From positions 1-62,142 of the forward strand of contig JACVRA010000571.1 of assembly GCA_019828545.1 (NCBI GenBank): a stretch of DNA of 62,142 bases, read 5' to 3'. Positions 11,855 through 22,962 of this stretch are shown here, in pieces. Below the pieces are notes generated by a model. It made no database searches. It saw only the letters and a list, made by a program, of their open reading frames with translations, and was not told the DNA's origin. Position 1 is the stretch's first letter; every line of letters begins with the position of its first letter. The position numbers and the translations under genes are program-made. This DNA comes from Paracamarosporium sp. OC-R06-R3 (lineage: Eukaryota; Ascomycota; Dothideomycetes; Pleosporales; Didymosphaeriaceae).

Positions 11855-13037
11855 ATGGCAACTGCTCAAGAACATAACGATACTGTACGGTCCCCTTACT
11901 CGAGCTATTTGCTACTTTCGATTTTGGAGTTCACCGGGTTACTGACTGTGTTGTAGGCTGCGGGCATTGCTGGTGAGCAACCACATCACCCTCTCAATGG
12001 TACCAGCACCTTTGACCATGCGGGCGTAGCCAAGGAGAGGAAGCCTTACGATTATGGTGAGCTCTCAGCTTGTACCCTTTTTTTTTTTAAACACTTCTAA
12101 TGTAATTGTAGGTGGTAACCCTTTGGCTCACATTGCTACCAACAACCCCGACTACCGACTTACTGCGTTCGGTGGTGAATTCCAGCCTGGTCTGTACCGG
12201 TATGTCTTGTAACATGACTTAACTTCCGTTGACAATCGCTAACGTGGCATTAGTGCCCCAAAGAGCAATTTCGCCAACCCAGCTCCTTTGGGTCTGTCCG
12301 CTTTCGCCTTGACGACATTTGTTTTGTCACTAGTTAACGTGGGAACCCGTTCCATCGGCGAACCCAACCTCGTCGTAGCGATTGCTTACGGCTATGGTGG
12401 CCTCGTCCAGCTGCTGGCTGGCATGTGGTATGTACCTATTTCTGCATTCATGATTTGAAAAATCAGGATGCTGACTGTGAGATCAGGGAAATGGCAGTTG
12501 GCAATACTTTTGGTGCCACCGCACTTTCATCTTACGGCGGCTTCTGGCTCTCATTCGCCATTATTCTGACCCCAGGCGGTTTCCAAATTAAGGACATTCT
12601 GACGGAAGGGGGCGCGGCACCGTTTGATAACTCGTTCGGACTCTATTTGATGGGCTGGTTCATCTTCACGTTCATCCTCCTTCTCTGCACCCTGCGCTCG
12701 ACTGTAGCTTTCTTCTCGCTATTCTTCACTCTGGATTTGGCCTTTTTGCTCCTGGGCATTGGATACCTGCAGGCAGACGCTGTCGGACCCAACAAGGCTT
12801 GCATCAAAGCTGGTGGCTACTTTGGCCTCTTTGCTGCATTCCTCGCTTGGTACAACGCATTGGCTGGTATTGCAGACAGCTCCAACAGGTTGGTCATACA
12901 GATTACTCCTACTACTTCATTGGTTGCTAACACTCTAAAGCTTCTTCGTCATTCCCGTCGCTCACTTCCCCTGGTCGGAGAAGGGCCGCGAAGCACGAGG
13001 CAAGCCCACCGACTCATCCGCGGCGCACACTGCCTAA
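11855..13037 (+). CDS. Acetate/ammonium transporter, Gpr1/Fun34/YaaH family
   Basis: A plasma-membrane acetate permease of the AceTr family (Aspergillus AcpA, yeast Ady2), which takes up acetate during growth on non-sugar carbon. Six exons fit: 11855-11884, 11957-12056, 12112-12199, 12254-12427, 12487-12888 and 12941-13037, all with GT...AG ends, giving 296 residues. The family signature NPAPLGL is encoded just after the start of exon 4 (about residues 79-85). It is followed by six hydrophobic helices, including [19 protein letters not shown]. The hydrophilic N-terminus contains [11 protein letters not shown], also conserved before helix 1. The C-terminus ends in a charged [12 protein letters not shown] tail. 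The cluster of CCCCAG sites upstream suggests glucose repression. The very short 30-base first exon and the strong splice sites make the model firm. Confidence 0.93.
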
Positions 13038-14447
13038 GCGCAATTGTGTTTGCACTTGCTCTCCCACGAAATCAGAAGCGTTTGCCGTCTTCCGTATCTG
13101 CGTGCGCGAGGGCTTAGGAATACATGAAACGGACGGACAGAGATTCCCCGGCGCTAAGAACGGCTTGCGAAATGCATATTCGCGCCCATTGGCGACTTGC
13201 AGCGTACGCCGTCGCGCCGCACTTTTGTATCTTATTTAATACCATTACTATTTTCTTCGCTTCAGGTCCACCCCCTTTTCATCGATCGTCGCGTCCTGTC
13301 GCTTTTTTTTCATTGCGTCACGCTACGCAGATCCCGTGCGCCGTCGCCGAGTGGTCGAGCCACCTTGATACCCCGCACTCATACCGCAAACCTCTCTGAT
13401 GAGCGTGCCATGGTTCCCAGCTTGTCCAATCCAATGCCTGATGGAAGAATGACTGACGTGGTCTTTTCGAGTCGCTGAATGCGGACGTCTGTCATGCCTT
13501 GCGCGGATGTTGTTCGAGCTGACATTAGGCTTGCCGAGGCTTATGCACGCGTGCGTCGGCCGCGAGCTCGTCTAGTGCCTAAGCTTTGCGCGGCGCCGCG
13601 GAGGGCTTGCGCGAGGTCAACGGCGTGGGCATGAGTGGAACATGCGTGGTGACGTTGTGCATCGCGTGTGGCTCAGTCTGTGTTACTCTAGGAGCTGTGT
13701 TGATAAGACGAAGTATTTCTATACATGTCTCAGAAGAGCGACGAACGAAATGAGAAGCAAAGCAGTACTTTACACAACAATAGATTTGGTGTCGACCTAG
13801 CATCTACCCTTGGTTTCGCACGTGTACTAAAATTACTAGTGATTGTAGCAGCGCACAGGACATATAAGTTATTCTGAGACTTCACTTCGCAAGGTAGCAC
13901 GCTGTAGGCAAAAGGAGGGCTGGCCTGTGCGATAAGTTCCCCGACTCGCTTCCCGCGGGTTGTTCGCGGAACTCCACACGCGCCCTTCTCCCAACTTTAG
14001 CAGATATCATCTTTCGACATGCTAATCACCAAATGCGGAGACTTTGAAAGCCAGATGCTATCCACATATTCGATGCTGATTTTGAATTCAATGTCCAAGG
14101 TTTGATGTTCTTCATGAAGCATCACGATGTAGCCAACTTACTCTGAGTGCATTATTGAGTCCAGATAATCGGTTTATCTGATTTTCTTCCTCCACAGTAG
14201 GAATACAACATAACGATAACATACCGCAATCCTAAATCGCCGAATGCGAAAGGTCCTCTTATCAATCCTGTCAGAATTTTGCTTAATGCAAGCTAGGTCC
14301 GGAAAAGCGTGTCGGAAAAGCATCAGCATCAACGCTCGGTCCTTCAAACCTCATATAAAATGCTACCACGACGAGGTATCATATGGTGTTGAATATAGCA
14401 CTGCAGTGTCTGGTTAACGTTTTGTGCTTCTTCGGTGCGCGAAAGGC
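13038..14447. other. Intergenic region, no gene recognised
   Basis: 1.4 kb downstream of the transporter. A GC-rich stretch at 13120-13620 gives short overlapping frames. A minus-strand frame ending at 13579 has a proline- and lysine-rich tail but no domain. The remainder is AT-richer and empty to my eye. Confidence 0.4.
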
Positions 14448-15339
14448 ATGACTGGCTTAGCACACCGCACCCTCATCAATTTCAAACCCTTAAGCACATT
14501 CCGGAAGCCAAACCCACATCATCTCCGCACTTTCACCACCTCTCTCAAAATGCCATCTACAGCACCGTACCTCCTCCACGTGACTTCACGCCCGACACAA
14601 GTCTCCCCCCAAACATGGAAAGAATGGTACACCTCCGAGCACGTCCCCGACTTCGTCAACTCGGGCTCTGCCGTCCGCGCAACCGTCTACGAGGAGATCG
14701 ACCTCCCGGGTATCCAACCAGACGAATCCAAGCGCAATTTCTTAGCCGTGTACCAAAGCGAATTCGCCGACCCGGTAGAAGCGCCGAATAGTCGCTCCGT
14801 ACGGACTACAAGCGCGTTGTTCGCGCGCAATGGAGCGACATCGGACGGAATGCTCGAGAATGGGGATTTCGACGCGAGGAATTACGGGCTGATTCAGGTG
14901 TATGACCCGAGTGGTTTGGGGGAAGGTATGTACTCATAAAGCACATTCTACTTTCCTTCGTTACGTTTCAATTCCACCCATGACTAATACACCCACAGTA
15001 GTCCCCGCCCCCGAGATCCTCACCGCAGAAGCGCAGCCTGCAGACCCAGATGACTACGATAACTGGTTCCGAACCGAGCACATCAGCCAACTTGCTGCGT
15101 TTCCGGGGTACAGGCGTACTCTAAGGTACAAGCTTGGAGCTAGGACGCCGCTGACGAAGGGCGACGATGTGCCGGTTTTTCTGGCGATTCATGAAGTGGA
15201 GGATGCGAAGAGGTGGATGGAGGGGAGGGCGGAAGCGGCGAAGAAGGCGACGCCGAGTGAGTGGGCGGTGAGGAATGTGAGGGGGTGCAGGGTGTTTAGG
15301 GTTAGGGGGTGGAGGTTGGTGCATAAAGAGGGGTATTGA
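14448..15339 (+). CDS. Tandem EthD-like dimeric alpha/beta-barrel protein
   Basis: Two exons (14448-14925 and 14999-15339, intron 73 bases) code for 272 residues with two copies of an EthD/ferredoxin-like fold. The matching landmarks are WKEWYTSEHVPDFV in the first half and YDNWFRTEHISQLAAFPGYRR in the second. Such proteins are common in ascomycetes and are mostly uncharacterised; relatives bind or convert small aromatic compounds. There are two possible starts in frame. ATG 14448 adds 34 residues rich in Arg, Lys, Ser and Thr without acidic residues, like a mitochondrial presequence. ATG 14550 (context CAAAATGCC) gives a 238-residue cytosolic form. Use of both is possible. The annotation keeps the longer form, with the start unsettled. 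Confidence 0.75.
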
Positions 15340-15876
15340 GATGGGTAGGTGGTGGGGGAGGGCGAGTGGCTGAAAGTGGTGGAGCGAGAGAGAAACTGGG
15401 GCAAGGAGCAAGGTTTCTGAGTTGTTTGCTCCTTGGTGATTGAGACCGACGACCCTCTTACCACCTATTCACTCCTGCCTGTATATCTAGTAACCTATTA
15501 AGGCCTTTGCTAATTCTCCATACTCTATCCTCCGAACTTCTATCCTTACTATCACTCTTAACTTTTTCAGATCGAGAGCTAACTATCTCAACTCAATATG
15601 CCGCTTGTATCCTCTTGCAATGTGAACTAGAAACATGCATTTATGTAAAATAAGTTAGTGAAATACACTCATTTTCTCTTTTTTTTACCACGCTCTTTTT
15701 TGTGCCGATTCGCAGGAAAATCATATTTTTTGTATCCCTTTTTGTGTCAAGGCGTACGCCGAATTTTGGTCAAATCATCACCCCAGATACTCATTTTATC
15801 ATGTTGATCCGATGAATATACAACGAAAGGTGATAGTAGAGTATGCGAACTTGTGGTGTTGATTGCTATATGAAGG
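15340..15876. other. Convergent intergenic region
   Basis: About 540 bases between the converging ends of the EthD-like gene and the HET-ankyrin gene. It contains short T-rich runs near 15680 and 15730, plausibly 3' untranslated sequence for both genes. No coding frame is supported. Confidence 0.5.
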
Positions 15877-18800
15877 CTAGGTGCGCGACCCAGCAGCTCG
15901 CCCCAATACTAATCCTGCCGTTCTTGTTAGCAGATTGCGTCCATCTTTATCGTTTGTGTTGACGCCAATCTTGCTTGTCTCCAGCAGCTCGATTATTGCC
16001 TCGTTCCCTGCGGATACTGCCCTTGATAGTGGCGTTTGTCCATCTTTATCCTTATAGTTAATGTTAACCTTGCCTGTGTCTAGTAGTAGCTTAACTACTA
16101 TCCAATTTCCTGACAAAACTGCCCTTGAGAGTGGCATTAATCCATCCTTATCTCTTAGGTTAACATTGACCTTGCCTGTCTCTAGCAGTAGCTTAACTAC
16201 TGCCTCGTTTCCTGTTGTTACTGCTCCTAGCAGCGGAGTTAACCCGTCGTCGTCCTTTGAGTTGATATTGGCCTTGTTTGTCAGTAGCAGCTTGATAATT
16301 GCCTCATTTCCAGCTAACACTGCCCTTGACAGCGCCGTCCGTCCATCCCTATCCTTTAAATCAATGTTGACCTTGCCTGTTTCTAGCAGCAGCTTAACTA
16401 CTGCCTCATCTCCTGCCAATACTGCCCCTGAAAGCGATGTTAACCTATCTTCATTCTCGCCTTTCAACTTATTGTCGTTATCAATCATTTTCAACGCTAA
16501 CAGGCGGCATAATATGTTTGCCTTGTCGCCTTCCGCAGCTGCCCACGACAGCGGTGTCCGCCCATCCTTATCCCTTGAGCTGACGTTGACCTTACCCGTG
16601 TCTAGCAATAGCCTAATTAGACCTAACCTACTATACAGTCTCCTTTCCCTTCCTGCTACCGCTGCTGCTGCTGCCGCCGCCCATGACAATGGTGTCCGCC
16701 CTTTATTGTCTTTAGCGTCGACGTCGACCTTGCCTGACTCTAAGAGCATGCTGATTATCTTCAAATTCCAGAAGTAATATACGTCCTCCACTTCCGTTGC
16801 CGCTAACGCTGCCGTTTTCTCCACTGCCCAAGACAGTGGCGTCCGACCGTCCTGATCCTTTGGGTCAACATCAGTCTGGGCTGCCTTGAGCAGTAGCCTT
16901 ATTGAAGCATCATTCAATTGGCCACTCTCTATTGTCGATAACACAGCCCATAGTAGCGGCGTCCGCCCCTTCTTATCTTTCAAGTTAACGTCGACCTTGG
17001 CTGTGTCAAGCAGCAGCTTGGCTATCAGATAATCCACCCGAACTGCTGTCACCGCCCATGACAGCGGCGTGCGCCCGTCCTTGTCTTGTGCATTAACATC
17101 AACCCCAACTATTCCTAGCAGTAGCCCAGTTGCAGCTATGTTCCCTTCTATTACTGCCTTTAATAGCGGCGTTAGCTCATCCTTATCTCTTGAATTTACG
17201 TTGACTTTGCCCTTCTCTAGTAGCAGTTTGATTGATGTTGTATCACCTGCTAGTACCGCTCCTGTCAGCGGCGTCCATCCGTTCTCGTCCTCTGGGTTGC
17301 TCTCGTTATTCCTCATCTCTCGCAGGAGCAGTTCGCATACTACCTCCTTCTTCTCATTTCTCCCTTCTGCCACCCACGACAATGGCGTCCGCCCGTTCTC
17401 ATCTCTTGTATTAGCCTTAGCCTTGCCCGTCCGTAGTAGCAGCTTAATCACGTCTACTCTTTGTTCCATTTCACCACTATATCTTTCCCTTTCTGCCGCC
17501 GCTGCTGCCGCCGCCGCCGCCCATGACAATGGCGTCCGTCCGTGCTTATCTCTTGAATTAGCGTTGGCCTTGCCTGTCTCTAGCAGCAGCTTGATCACTG
17601 CCACTCTTTGTTCCATCGCAGCGCTGTAGCTTTCCCTTGCCGCCGCTGCCAGTGACAACGGCGTACGCCCATTATTGTCCTTCAAGTCCACATCAATTTT
17701 GCCTGTTCCTAGCAGCAGCTTTATTACTGCCTCATCCCCTGCTTGTACCGCCCTTAACAGCGGCGTCAACCCCTCTCTATCCATTAAGTTGACATCAATT
17801 TTGCCTGTCTCTAGCAGCAGCTTGACCACTACTTCATGCCCTTTCTCTACCGCCCACCACATTGGCGTCCGTCCATCTGCATCCCGTGTGTTGATATGCA
17901 CGTCGGCGCGACATATCAACATCTGGACAATTTGTTCTTTACCATTAGCTGCGGCGTAAGATAGAGCCGTTCGCCTGTTGCCATCTTCTTCGTTGATTTC
18001 AATGTCTTGTCTTGTCAAAAGCAACCAAACAGTATCTTCAACCCCCATTCTAACTGCCTCGAGCAGTGATTTAGGACTTGTGACGTCCATCTGTTCTCGT
18101 GACAACCGTCTAGAAAGTAATGTCATGGACAGAGCGTTACGCGATTCTTCGCATGCCTTTGCGTTCCATTTCGACTTTAGACGCGTTCTTTGAATGCACA
18201 ACCTTCTTATCGGATACCGCGGTGAAGCAAAAACCTCGAAGTCGACCTGTGCAAAATATTCGCTTTTAACCCTCTCCAAATGTCGTATTGTCAGGCCCGT
18301 GTCTCGAAGATAGATAGCAATCCGCTCATCTTCACTCCCTCGTTCACAACAATTGAGTATTGCATAACCAAGCCTGCCGCGACCGATACCTACGAAACGG
18401 GCGTCCAAATGAACGCCCCTGCTGCTCACAATCGCAGGATTATCAGGCGCATCCAGAGAGTTGGACTGTACAATGTTACTGGAGCTGCGAAACGAAGCCG
18501 GCGAAGTCGCCAGACAGCCACCGCGATCATCAGATGATCTCCAGGCGAAAAGGCTGTGATCATCAGATATTTTCATGATCTCTTCCTGCAGCCTTATAAA
18601 AGCATTTTCTCCTTCTCCGTATATCAAAGGCATATTGATGTCGAATATTCCCATCAAACAATAAGCCGTATCTTCGATCCTTGTAGTCTTTCTTTCTGCA
18701 GCCCACGACATTCTCTGTGCAACACTGAAAGTTTCGAGACGTGCTTCTCGCGAGAGCATACTGGCAGGAATCTGCGTACATTCAGACACTTTTTCTCGCA

Positions 18801-19413
18801 GTTCGGCTCTAGATCCAAGGAGGTTCCATTCTCCATCAAAGAACAACACCACTTGGGGGGCCAACAACTCTTGAAGCGTCCACCCTCTAGTAAACCACCT
18901 ACTGGTCGATATGCTATCCTCAGATTTTACATCAGCTAGGTATGCGTAGCACACTTCGGCTGCCTGGTACCAAGAATACATCGAGTTGATGGCTTCCGAA
19001 AGTTCTGCACTGCTTGTCTTGTCGATGCAACATGTGTCTACCCAAAAGTATTGAAAGCCATCCTGAGCAGCTTGCCTTCCGCATTGAACAAGCTTGCGGT
19101 AACCAACCTTCTCTCCACCTATACCATTAAGCAAGTCTTGGTACGTCACTTCCTCATCGATAGTGCCCCAGGTGTGTGAGAGAATAGCGTAAGGTGGAAG
19201 ATCATCAGGCATTCGCTGGACAAGGCTGAGCTCACCGTTATCTCGGATCTGTAGAAATCGCATCGAGAATTGGTTGGTCGATGAGCTATATGAAGTAAGA
19301 AGGGTATTAGTCAGCTGGCTTGAGATGAGTCGCTGGCGAAAATGTTGATTGAGGATTAGAGTGCTAATGGCAGAGCGTGTGTGCTGACTTAACGTGCCTA
19401 ATGGAATGCGCAT
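15877..19413 (-). CDS. HET-domain protein with about 18 ankyrin repeats
   Basis: A candidate allorecognition or cell-death protein: an N-terminal HET domain (PF06985) joined to a long ankyrin array in one intronless frame of 1178 codons. The HET landmarks are LPPYAILSHTWG (about residue 72), YFWVDTCCIDK, WFTRGWTLQELLAP and the end motif AYCLMGIFDINMPLIYGEG (about residue 250-270). Ankyrin units from about residue 445 repeat the pattern GRTPLSWA...VIKLLLETGK, roughly 18 complete units plus one partial. Several units carry poly-alanine insertions followed by a charged linker such as ERERYSGEMEQR. There is no NACHT domain, so this is a HET-ANK rather than a full NLR. Proteins of this type usually begin MRLL or MRFL, so the internal ATG at 19263 (MRFLQIRDNG) is the likelier start than 19413. 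The repeats are unusually alike. Confidence 0.88.
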   Translation of the reverse strand: MRIPLGTLSQHTRSAISTLILNQHFRQRLISSQLTNTLLTSYSSSTNQFSMRFLQIRDNGELSLVQRMPDDLPPYAILSHTWGTIDEEVTYQDLLNGIGGEKVGYRKLVQCGRQAAQDGFQYFWVDTCCIDKTSSAELSEAINSMYSWYQAAEVCYAYLADVKSEDSISTSRWFTRGWTLQELLAPQVVLFFDGEWNLLGSRAELREKVSECTQIPASMLSREARLETFSVAQRMSWAAERKTTRIEDTAYCLMGIFDINMPLIYGEGENAFIRLQEEIMKISDDHSLFAWRSSDDRGGCLATSPASFRSSSNIVQSNSLDAPDNPAIVSSRGVHLDARFVGIGRGRLGYAILNCCERGSEDERIAIYLRDTGLTIRHLERVKSEYFAQVDFEVFASPRYPIRRLCIQRTRLKSKWNAKACEESRNALSMTLLSRRLSREQMDVTSPKSLLEAVRMGVEDTVWLLLTRQDIEINEEDGNRRTALSYAAANGKEQIVQMLICRADVHINTRDADGRTPMWWAVEKGHEVVVKLLLETGKIDVNLMDREGLTPLLRAVQAGDEAVIKLLLGTGKIDVDLKDNNGRTPLSLAAAARESYSAAMEQRVAVIKLLLETGKANANSRDKHGRTPLSWAAAAAAAAAERERYSGEMEQRVDVIKLLLRTGKAKANTRDENGRTPLSWVAEGRNEKKEVVCELLLREMRNNESNPEDENGWTPLTGAVLAGDTTSIKLLLEKGKVNVNSRDKDELTPLLKAVIEGNIAATGLLLGIVGVDVNAQDKDGRTPLSWAVTAVRVDYLIAKLLLDTAKVDVNLKDKKGRTPLLWAVLSTIESGQLNDASIRLLLKAAQTDVDPKDQDGRTPLSWAVEKTAALAATEVEDVYYFWNLKIISMLLESGKVDVDAKDNKGRTPLSWAAAAAAAVAGRERRLYSRLGLIRLLLDTGKVNVSSRDKDGRTPLSWAAAEGDKANILCRLLALKMIDNDNKLKGENEDRLTSLSGAVLAGDEAVVKLLLETGKVNIDLKDRDGRTALSRAVLAGNEAIIKLLLTNKANINSKDDDGLTPLLGAVTTGNEAVVKLLLETGKVNVNLRDKDGLMPLSRAVLSGNWIVVKLLLDTGKVNINYKDKDGQTPLSRAVSAGNEAIIELLETSKIGVNTNDKDGRNLLTRTAGLVLGRAAGSRT
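15960..18080 (-). repeat. Ankyrin-coding tandem array
   Basis: Approximately 33-codon units, lengthened in places by alanine-rich inserts, make up the C-terminal two thirds of the HET gene. At the DNA level, blocks such as those coding KLLLETGK and GRTPLSWA recur almost unchanged along the array. Poly-alanine tracts at about 16660-16680, 17500-17520 and 17640-17650 are written in mixed GCC/GCT/GCA codons. Confidence 0.8.
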
Positions 19414-21040
19414 GAGCTGCCAAGACCTTCGCTTACGAGCGAGGGAGCGTTAAGTTTCAAAGGCCAAGGATAAACTCCGCGACATGCTACCAGCACCCTT
19501 CATAGCAAATCTAACTCGTATCCTTCGATCTTGTGAGTGTTATCTGTCCTATTTACTCCTTTGAAGATGCGCTAACGGATTCTCATGAATCAGAATGTAG
19601 CTCGGCGACTATAGGAGATTCTCCTACAACACGGGGTATTCAGCACCCACTCACGAATCCTGAATATGTGCGACATAGCGCCAACAATTCTCTGCATGTG
19701 GTAGACTGCATAGAAGTTCCTGTATCACCCTACCCCTAGGACCAGTGGTGACAGTGCCGACGATGGTGACTCTGATGTTGGCTGGGTAGATGCTGATGGT
19801 CTTAGTGAACACTAGTGGCGTAGGGTGCTAGGGTGCTGGTATACGTCTCCAAGTACCAATGTAACTGCGTCAGCTTCGTGGCAGTGAGGTAGGTAGTGAC
19901 AACAACACACTTGCGAGGATGACGATCGATCCGCTTCTGCCAACCTTCGTCACGATGTCTTTCTTGAATCGAAAAATGATGAATGATGTTGCATGCATGA
20001 GACGTGGTGAGAGGAGCTCAATACTTCCAAAGGGCACTCATTCTCGAGGGTTGAGCCAATTATGTGTAAAGTTTTATCTAGTCAGAGTTACGACAAGTAC
20101 GTGCTCAGGGCCTGATTCTTGGCTTCTTCGTGGATACCAACCATGTTATCTGCGGAGCTTTTAGGCCTACGACATTCATTGGAAGATAGATCTACGTCTT
20201 CGCAGTTTATGAGTAGGACCTCACTATGCTTCTCCTGCGTTGACTGTGGCTGTCACTTACCAGTCTCGGACAGGCGTGAAGGTGTTTCACGGCATGTTTT
20301 CTTTTTCTTATTCGGCGGACACGCATTGACGGTTTTGGTTTCCGTCTTAAATATAGCCAGAAGATGCGGTAGGCAGCATCTTCGTGCTATGAGTTCTTCT
20401 GGGCTCTAAGGACATCTGGTATATCATGGCAATGGGCAAACTTAGTAAACAATTTTCAAGGGAGCGATCAGATGCGGGTCGGGGATTACTCCCACACCAT
20501 ACGTAAAGGTCCGCACTATTTTCTCTACAGTCTTTAGATATATTCCACTATCAAATGCCTTGGGCAGTCAATCTTCTCAACCCTCTTCATCTAGTAATGG
20601 ATCATTTGAGCAATGTGCAATAGAGAGCGGAATGCCAACCATTGACATTGCAAGGTATCATGAGAATTGCACTTCCATGCGCATTAGTTGCCGAGGATTA
20701 ATATTCGTATGAAGATACGAAAGGTCATATGTTCTGATTGATGACAGAGCACTAATATTGATCCTTAGACCATGTATTACACCAGGATATATTTCACTCT
20801 GTCAGAGACGTAGGTAATTAGGAGCTTTTTTGATGTGAATATTGCTTTCCGTATGGTGAGAGAAGCCATTTCCCGTTTCTTAGCGAGTGCCCGTTCGGAA
20901 ACAGTCAAGCTGCCATGACTGTTTGGTCACTCCTGCCTAATAGTAGAAGAGTAGCGCTTGTACACTAGCTTGTTCCAGCCAGGTTATCTTTTATTCTACC
21001 ATCTACCTACTGCCGTCAGCACAACCCAGTCCGAAACACG
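19414..21040. other. Intergenic region, no gene recognised
   Basis: 1.6 kb upstream of the HET gene and before the next plus-strand gene. Frames are short (longest under 100 codons) and match no family I know. I see no terminal repeats of a transposon. Confidence 0.4.
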
Positions 21041-22064
21041 ATGCCTCCAGTCCGAAACACCACACGCTCGAGTGTGTATTCCGGGAGAGGACCTTATCCT
21101 GCTCTTGGTTCCATCAACTGTAAGTCATCCAATCGTTCACATCCTCTGCAAGATAATATAAGAGAAGCAGTCATACTAATCTTGTGAGTTCCAGACGGGG
21201 AGCAAGATAATTCTGAAGCGTTCAGGCGTAATGCCGTCCGTCTCTTCGCAAGAGACTTTGACTTCCACCATGCCGCGGTGCAAGACTGTCTGATGCTTAA
21301 CAACAATCCAAATGTGTCAATGAATGTTGAAAAGAAGTTGAAATCCATACAGCTCTTGCTGCAACGAGAAATGTTTGGGTCGCAAGATTTCCAGACCCGC
21401 GTAAGTATTCCGCACGCAAAGAAGTCCCATGGTCTAATAAATAGTCTAGGTTTTCGACCATGCCGAGGAGTACGAACAGGACCGTACCAACGAGAGAAAG
21501 TTAGAGCACATGTGCAAAGAAGAACGAGACGCAATCTGGGCCACGGCCTTCAACGATATCATCTTCTGGCTTCTCGTCGACCCTCTTCGGCAGGGAGTCA
21601 AGGTAGATGAATTCTGCGCCATCGACGAGTGGCGAGACATGTATCGTGCCATGTTCGTTGCCGCCGCCGACACAATGTACATGCATCTGGAAGGGTCGAG
21701 GCCCGTACGGAAAATAAACTTGACTAGGGTGTATAAGGCTGTGAGGCAGGTGGTCGAAGAAAAATTTCCCAACCGTCCGAAGTTTGACATGATCCCATCC
21801 CAGCCCGAAGGTAGTTGGGACCTCAGTCATCGGGAAGAAAGGATCGAGGCCCAGAGACTGAAAGGGGGTTCAGAGTGGGCAAACGCGAAATTCTCAGCAA
21901 CACCGAGATCGAACAGGTTGAGGAAGCAGACAGCGGGGAGGGCTGCAAGGCGGAGGACTGAAAAACGAAGGGCTGCAAGTCGAAGGACTGCAGTGGAACA
22001 TCACCCCTGGGATCATACGGATGTCGTCGATGATGGAGTCTTTCTGATGGGAACGGGGTTCTAA
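21041..22064 (+). CDS. Unrecognised fungal protein with basic C-terminus
   Basis: I do not recognise the family. Three exons (21041-21119, 21195-21400, 21450-22064) join in frame through canonical introns to give 299 residues. The N-terminus is short and Ser/Arg-rich (MPPVRNTTRSS). The middle is a helical, charged domain with FARDFDFHHAAVQDCLMLNN, QREMFGSQDFQTRVFDHAEEY and the tryptophan-containing RDAIWATAFNDIIFWLLVDP. The last 60 residues are strongly basic (RAARRRTEKRRAASRR), which would suit nuclear import or nucleic-acid binding. No signal peptide or membrane helix is seen. The intact frame across all three exons argues that the gene is real and maintained. Confidence 0.7.
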
Positions 22065-22962
22065 TGTTGCCCTCATGAGCATGATTCGTCAAAATCCGGG
22101 TATGGTATTCTTCATTGAAGTTCTTTGGAAGGCTTCAAAATCGCTCCGATGCGCTGATAGCAAGGTTCAATAGCTTGGGTAGTGAATTCAGGACGCTGTA
22201 TTTCTATGATACGTACTTCTGTCAACGGTGGTATTCACTGCGGGGTAACTGTAAAGGCTCGGATTATGTGGAACAATAGTACTTCGATCTGGTACAAGCA
22301 GAGCCGCCCCAATTGTGTGGTTTCAATGGTCCTTCAACTACGATTACAGGGAGTTCTCTCAGGTATTGACGCATCGGCCGATACTCGGAGGCGAAGCTCA
22401 AAGTGTTGAGTCAAGACGACAGCAGCTGAAACAACATGGACAATGTTTGGCTTAGAGAAACTTGCAACAAGAGCCCAACCTTGGGTCATTTCAACACATG
22501 ACGACAGCCTCGAGCTGGATGTCGTAACATGTGAGAGTCGCTCGGGTGCGTACCGAAGGAGCCTGGTGGTGACGATCTGCAGCTGCCCGAAGTAGCGAGA
22601 GCTCGGACCACTCGCGGCCAACATCCTCTTCCTTGCCCTGGGACGTCATCCAAACATTCTCGCTGCCTGCCCACACTGCTGCGCTTCTGTACACTTTAAC
22701 GTGACACGCACGAGCTCAGCATTTTGGCTTCCTTGTAACACTTCTCTCCGCCTCTGAACCGCCATATTGGCCCCAGTACCCCGCGCATCTGCCCGAGCTA
22801 GTTTTAGCCTCACGACATCCACCACACGACCGACGTCAAATTGTGACCTCGCACGCCGCACCCTGTTATCCGCGTGTCCAGACATTTTACGAAACCCGTC
22901 ACGATCCTTTGCCGCTTGCGAGCCGACTAAGACCGTAATACGCTGCACAGAAATCCTCCACA
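22065..22962. other. Intergenic region before ERV14
   Basis: About 900 bases without a supported gene. Bases 22640-22960 are pyrimidine- and GC-rich and probably contain the promoter and leader of the ERV14 gene. Minus-strand frames here lack any domain. Confidence 0.45.

Noticed and set aside
16061..17629. Plus-strand frames of 238 and 186 codons opposite the HET-ankyrin gene
   Set aside because: They are antisense shadows produced by the regular ankyrin repeats; their protein is a Ser/Leu/Pro repeat without a domain.
15960..18080. CRISPR-like array
   Set aside because: The regular repeats are ankyrin codons in one long open frame, and the genome is eukaryotic.
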